Assembly (NCBI GenBank): GCA_003991915.1
Contig: RQTK01000008.1
Location: 216,868-280,867, forward strand
Reading direction: 5' to 3'
Source of the DNA: Elysia chlorotica
Taxonomy: Eukaryota; Mollusca; Gastropoda; Plakobranchidae
DNA: 64,000 bases
Below the pieces are notes generated by a model. It was not told the DNA's origin. It saw only the letters and a program-made list of their open reading frames with translations, and did no database searches. Each line of letters begins with the position of its first letter. Positions within the stretch are counted from its first letter, which is position 1. Made by a program: the position numbers and the translations under genes. Of this stretch, positions 59,410 through 64,000 are shown piece after piece.

Positions 59410-62400
59410 TCACTCCTCTGTGTTTATTTGTAAATCGTCCATATTTTTCCTTCTACTGAATGGCTCCATAAATTTGTGGGCACGGAAGAAACGTATGACT
59501 TCTTTCATTGCAGCCACAGGTATCACACTGGGGAAGAAATAAATATATTAATAATAATGAAGATAATTTATATAGCGCTTCTTCAAAGAAGCAAGAACAT
59601 GGCTCGAAGCGCTTGACAATGCATAACAAAGAAGCAACTCTGTACAAAACTCTGCAATTTAAGAGGGGGTGGGGTTGGAAGATGGGAGGGAAGGTGAAAT
59701 TAGAAATAGCAGCAGAAGGTAAAATCTTGGTTGTAGTTTTGTCCCTTATGTGCCTATTTCTATATTTACGTTAAGTATCTTCAACTACTGGTAGTACTGA
59801 TACAAGATCGCTCAAGTACAGATCACAGAGCTACCTTACGCATCATCATCGAGCAGTCACTGGAGTTGTTGACCCCCCCGTATGCAATCAAAAAGTGTAA
59901 ATGGGGCTGGAATAGGCCACACACTTCGAAAGCCTGTTTTCAACATCACAAGCCCTGGAGTGGAACCCCAAGGCAAGCATGCTCGAAGCAGACTTGGCGG
60001 CGTAGCACTGAGGCAGAAATTAAAGCGACTGGTAACACATAGGCCGAGCTGAAGAGAACTAGCCAGAATCGAGTTGTTGTGGCCCTATGTTCCACAAGGA
60101 ATCAAGAGGCTTAAACTAAACCAAACTTGACACACACTAACAGTTTTATGAAACATTTTGTTTCCTTTAATTTTCAAAGTTTATTAGGAAATGCACAATG
60201 ACTTACTGTTTGGGAGTTGTTGTGGCCCTATGCTCCAAAAGAATCAAAAGGCTTAAACTAAACTAAACTAGACAACACTAAAGGTTTTATCAAACATTTT
60301 TTTCCCTTTAACTTTCAAATTTTTTTAGGAAATGCACAATGACTTACTGTTTTAGAGCCACCATAGGATACACCATTCTGGGAAGGTAGATCTCTGTCTG
60401 GTTAGTCAAGATTGCTTGCATGATGCGCATCACAGTCGGATGCTGCTCTAAATCAGGAAGAATCAAAGGGTATCTGGCCAAAAAAATAAACATTGCAGGA
60501 AAATTTACTTTAGGCTTATATGTGTCATTGATGTAAAAGCTGTTACATTAAAACACACTCTTATGAATAGCACTAAAAAGCAAGGTTCACTGCTATATCG
60601 TTTAGTAGTTTTATCTATTTTGCATAGCATGTGCAGACCTTTTTTTAATTTATCTGTTTAGTTATTTTCTTGTTTCTGAAAGCATAAATAATGTCAACTT
60701 TAACATCTATTAGTCTTAATCTTAATTGTTAACAAAACTTTATCTGGAATAATAGAAGAAAATTACAATAACCAATAAGTAATTGATATATTTTACTTAC
60801 ATTGAAAGGCTCTGGCATTGATTTTTGTATGAATGTCATATATTATATTTCACATAAAAGTTATAACCTTTGGAGCTTGAAGTTGAATTCTGCGATTCTG
60901 TGGAAGTGCGTTGTTTTATGTAGATTTTCTTTTTTCTTCTTCCTTATCCACATACCGCAGCTCTTTGTAATTGACGTTGTTGATGAAACAGTTTTTTTTT
61001 TCTTCTACTTTTCAGTGTTTCAAAAAAATGTAATCAGTATACTCACTCCATCTTGCATCCCGCAAACATGCCAGTCTTTACAAAAGATGGACAGACAAGT
61101 GTGGTAGCAACCCCGTCATGGCCAGAAAAATGCAATTCATAATTCAGCGTTTGTGTGAATCCAACCACACCAAACTTTGACGTACTAGGTAGGGCAGAAA
61201 AAAATGAAACGAGATTATTTATGATTTACAAGAAAGCTTGCTCCTATAAAGTTACATGGTAATTATTAGGTTAGTTTAAATAATAAAGCCTTCAAAAATT
61301 AATGAAGATCCTAAAAACTTAATGCTAAAGGTTATACAACTGTTCACATAACTAGAAATAAGAGTTAATCATACGCTTTGTATGTTGTTTCTTTTTTTAT
61401 TTAATGCTTGGCAATACACCCTTCGAAAAAAAAAAGATCATATTTGTTAAATACTATGAGAATAAATCTTAAAACAATTTGTTGCAAAAATGAATACAGT
61501 AAGTACAATTTTACTAATTTTGCTAAAAACAAATGAAAAAATTAACAATTCACACACTAAGAGTATCATGCACATAACCTAAATATTGCACATAAGAAAA
61601 TTCAGGGAGGGGGCAAAAGGATCCTACAGTAAGAATGACATACATGGCATTCAAACAGCTTCAAAAGATTTGGAAAGTTATAATGCATTAATAAGCAAAC
61701 TTAAGCCAACACTTTTGACTGAAATATCAAGCCCTTTTTCCGTATAGAGAAACCAAGTATAAGGATTTGAAGAATACAAATATTTCAATATTTGTTATGA
61801 ATAGGAAGTTCTGAGCATGTGTAAATTAAAACTTTCAGTTGCACTCATTATTTTAAGGATGAATGCTATTTTTGAATCACAGTTGTTAAAAAAAAAAGCT
61901 CCATAATCTTCCTTTCTTTTCACGATTTTCAACTATGTGACTCTCAATATTTTTTAAGCTAAAATTAGTTGGTTTTTTTTAGGATGCAGTCTACTTAAAA
62001 AATTTTTCAAAAGCTTGGATAGCTAAAATGTGTTCTCTTAAATTTTGCTAATAAATTTCAAAGCATAATTATATATTTGTTCATGATAACATTAAGGATT
62101 GTGTGTTAGAAAACAGAACTGTATAATACCATGGAGGCAATAAGACATTAATTACTAATGAGGAATTTACCTGTAGTCTACCAGTTGACTGAGCCCAACA
62201 AGACCAGCAGAGCTTCCCATATTAACAACATGACCATGGTTATTTTCCAACATGGATGGCAAAAATTCTTTTGTGGTCTGTAAAAGGGTTCACATTCAAA
62301 ATTAAATACAAAGAAAAAAGTGTAAGTAATATTGACACACCCAAAAATGTAAGAAATTAAGAGAATAGATATGGTAAAACATGAAAGTTATTATTACTAA

Positions 62401-63305
62401 TAATTAATATTGTAATATTCAATTACTTAATATAAAGGAAAATACATAATGTATTTAACAGTAACTAAGCACTGTGTTGTTTTTTTTCTCACAGATTTGA
62501 AAAAATAAAAAAAAACATTTTGCTATGTTTTATAACAACTAAAATGAGAATTTTTCCTTTTCACATACCCAAATCTGAGCCATGAGATTCACTCCCATTG
62601 TCCTTTCAATTTCTTCATCTGTCAGTTCAAGTAATTTCTTTCCAAACACAACGCCTGCATTGTTCACAAGAATACTGACGTCACCAACTTGTCTCCTCAC
62701 TTGATCTGCAACCTGCTTCACTTGTTTTCTGTCACTAAAAAGATAAGATACGCTTGCTGTTTAACTGAAATGCAGTGGCCTACTTAAATTGTAAAACAAT
62801 ATCTCATGTCATGCCAATACATTACAAGTAAAACCTCGTTTCAAAAGCTTCTGTTTATTACTTTCATAGTTAAAAGTGGTCTGTACATAAGGATTAAACT
62901 TTATATAAAAAGCGTTTTTTATCATTCGCTTAAATAAAATATACATATTTTGTAACTCATCAAAATGCTAAGTCGAAATTGAAATTGATAGGCATATTCA
63001 AATTAAAAAAGATTTGTTTACCTCACATCACAGACAAAGGTGTAGCATTTTCCTCCAACGGCCTCCACTAACTGTTTTGTGTCTTCCAGCCCATGACTGT
63101 TAACATCCCAAGCAACTGTGATTGCTCCAAGTTTGGCAAATTCAAGTATCATATCGCAACCCATACCACTAGCAGCACCTGTTACTAGAACTATTTCCCC
63201 TTTGACACATTTACATCTCCGGGGAATGAAGAAATTTATCCACGATAATAGAAATGCTACAGCGACATTTTTCAACAGAATCAGAATATCCACTAATAAT
63301 TCCAT
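59410..63305 (-). CDS. RDH10-like short-chain dehydrogenase/reductase (SDR16C family), complete gene, 6 coding exons
   Basis: This is an NAD(P)-dependent, membrane-anchored dehydrogenase, most like retinol dehydrogenase 10, which oxidises retinol to retinal at the ER. Exons: 63305-63022, 62734-62569, 62277-62171, 61184-61047, 60473-60348, 59527-59410; 939 nt in frame, 312 residues, all GT-AG. Residues 2-28 form a hydrophobic N-terminal anchor. The cofactor motif TGAASGMG is at 42-49, NNAG at 119-122, catalytic Ser172, Tyr185 and Lys189 (YSTSK). RDH10-type marks are FGVVGF just after the Lys, TTLVCPSFVKTGMFAGC, and QAILTNQTEIYLPRMVYP. Retinol is the family-based guess; 17-beta-HSD11/13-like steroid or lipid substrates are possible, since the SDR16C members resemble one another. 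Exon 5 is followed by a tandemly copied donor site, and intron 5 carries a LINE tail. Confidence 0.9.
59548..60120 (+). mobile_element. LINE tail and dispersed repeat in intron 5 of the RDH10-like gene
   Basis: 59548-59640 contains TTATATAGCGCTTCTTC and GAAGCGCTTGACAATGCAT, a motif pair common in dispersed animal repeats. From about 59880, shifted frames give KCKWGWNRPHTSKACFQ, PWSGTPRQACSKQTWRRSTE and SQNRVVVALCSTRNQEA, the C-terminal tail of a LINE polyprotein. It is antisense to the host gene. Confidence 0.6.
60069..60355. repeat. Tandem duplication carrying a splice donor of the RDH10-like gene
   Basis: Two copies of about 144 bp share AGTTGTTGTGGCCCTATG, AGGCTTAAACTAAAC and TTAGGAAATGCACAATGACT followed by TACTG. 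The right copy ends in the real exon 5 donor (GTAAGT read at 60347-60342); the left copy preserves the same donor at about 60205. Confidence 0.85.
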
Positions 63306-63745
63306 CTCTATGATTCTAGATCTAGATATCTAGATATGTACACTTTGAATGTACCGCAGATCTCTCAGAGCGTTTCTTAGGGAAGAGGGGCGATGCACTA
63401 ATCTATATCTAGAGAGTCTAATATCCAGATCTAGATCTAGATTCTAGATCTCGTCCAAAAATGAGAGCAAATTAATTGCGGAAAAGCTAGCTTGCCTTAA
63501 ATCTATACTTGTCGTATAGGAAGAGGTCCTATATTTCTAGGGGCGACCCACAAATGAAATATATTCTAAACCTGGATCTACGAATGATATAGATCTAGGG
63601 GCCTATATGTAGACAGACTGAACCACGGTAAACAAGGAATCCCTAACCTCAGTTACCTGTGAAAGTGTTTACAGAATTTCGAGTGGCCAAGGGAAGCTAT
63701 GCTAATATCTATATTCCCAAATAAAACCTATAAGACTTATCCCGC

Positions 63746-63953
63746 TTTACGTTCTTTCATTTCCTTCCACAGAAGCCACACCAAAACTTCTTCTTCTTCT
63801 TCTTCTGTTATTGATTCGTATGACCTCAGTTTTTCCAATATTTCCTGGCTTCTCCTAACACACGACATAGTTTCTCTTGTGCGTCATGTTGTCTTTGTGA
63901 GAAAAGGCTGATATCGTCTGCAAAGTCAATATCCTCCAGCTGCATCATGAAGG
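63746..63953 (-). mobile_element. LINE reverse transcriptase fragment
   Basis: The minus strand reads QLEDIDFADDISLFSQRQHD and then QEKLCRVLGEARK, matching the catalytic FADD box and the following helix of non-LTR reverse transcriptases. A GAA-rich stretch follows. It is a short relic. Confidence 0.65.
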
Positions 63954-63956
63954 TCC

Positions 63957-64000
63957 ACAGGAGTCATGGTACCCCCGCCCTGTTTCGGGTGCGGCAGCAC
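63957..64000 (+). mobile_element. SINE fragment at the window edge
   Basis: It matches the family body (AGGAGTCATGGTACCCCCGC and on to GGCAGCAC) and continues beyond the right edge. Confidence 0.7.

Overview
The window looks like a nuclear genomic scaffold from an animal, most likely a mollusc and probably a gastropod (inference). It is AT-rich and full of simple repeats: (CT/GA)n, (ATCT)n, (ATT)n, (ATC)n and (GACA)n. It carries many copies of one tRNA-headed SINE family, LINE fragments, and intron-rich genes of conserved animal families. Two runs of N (15564-15829 and 33133-33676) are assembly gaps; both lie in or beside tandem repeats.

Four conserved genes can be built. (1) 1595-2922, minus: the 5' coding exon of a T-box transcription factor, closest to the Tbr/Eomes group. 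The rest of the T-box lies beyond the left edge. (2) 27187-42625, minus: a complete Staufen gene, 16 coding exons in one consistent frame, about 937 residues and five dsRNA-binding domains. (3) 45305-51867, plus: a complete FBXO16-type F-box gene, 8 coding exons, 360 residues. (4) 59410-63305, minus: a complete RDH10-like short-chain dehydrogenase, 6 coding exons, 312 residues. Staufen and FBXO16 diverge from a shared region of about 2.7 kb. FBXO16 and the RDH10-like gene converge across about 7.5 kb. The 24 kb between the T-box exon and Staufen is repeat-dominated and has no gene I can support.

The most interesting part is 31.2-38.1 kb inside Staufen. Introns around the dsRBD3 and dsRBD4 exons hold a tandem array of units of about 430-460 bp. 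Seven times, on the Staufen sense strand, the array carries a 75-nt sequence with every hallmark of a box C/D snoRNA: boxes C, D', C' and D, plus a 4-7 bp terminal stem. Its D' guide matches a highly conserved 28S rRNA stretch. The same expansion duplicated two Staufen exons. The first-half dsRBD4 exon exists twice, both copies intact and differing by two silent changes. The dsRBD3 exon exists once intact and once cut short by a deletion. One Staufen intron appears to be a GC-AG intron.

Other items: a small non-autonomous LTR element in the Staufen/FBXO16 divergent region, a foldback element in the Staufen array, five LINE relics, about nine SINE copies (one with a clear target-site duplication), several minisatellites, and two small tandem duplications that copied a splice site (FBXO16 and the RDH10-like gene). 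All family assignments come from remembered motifs; no search was run.
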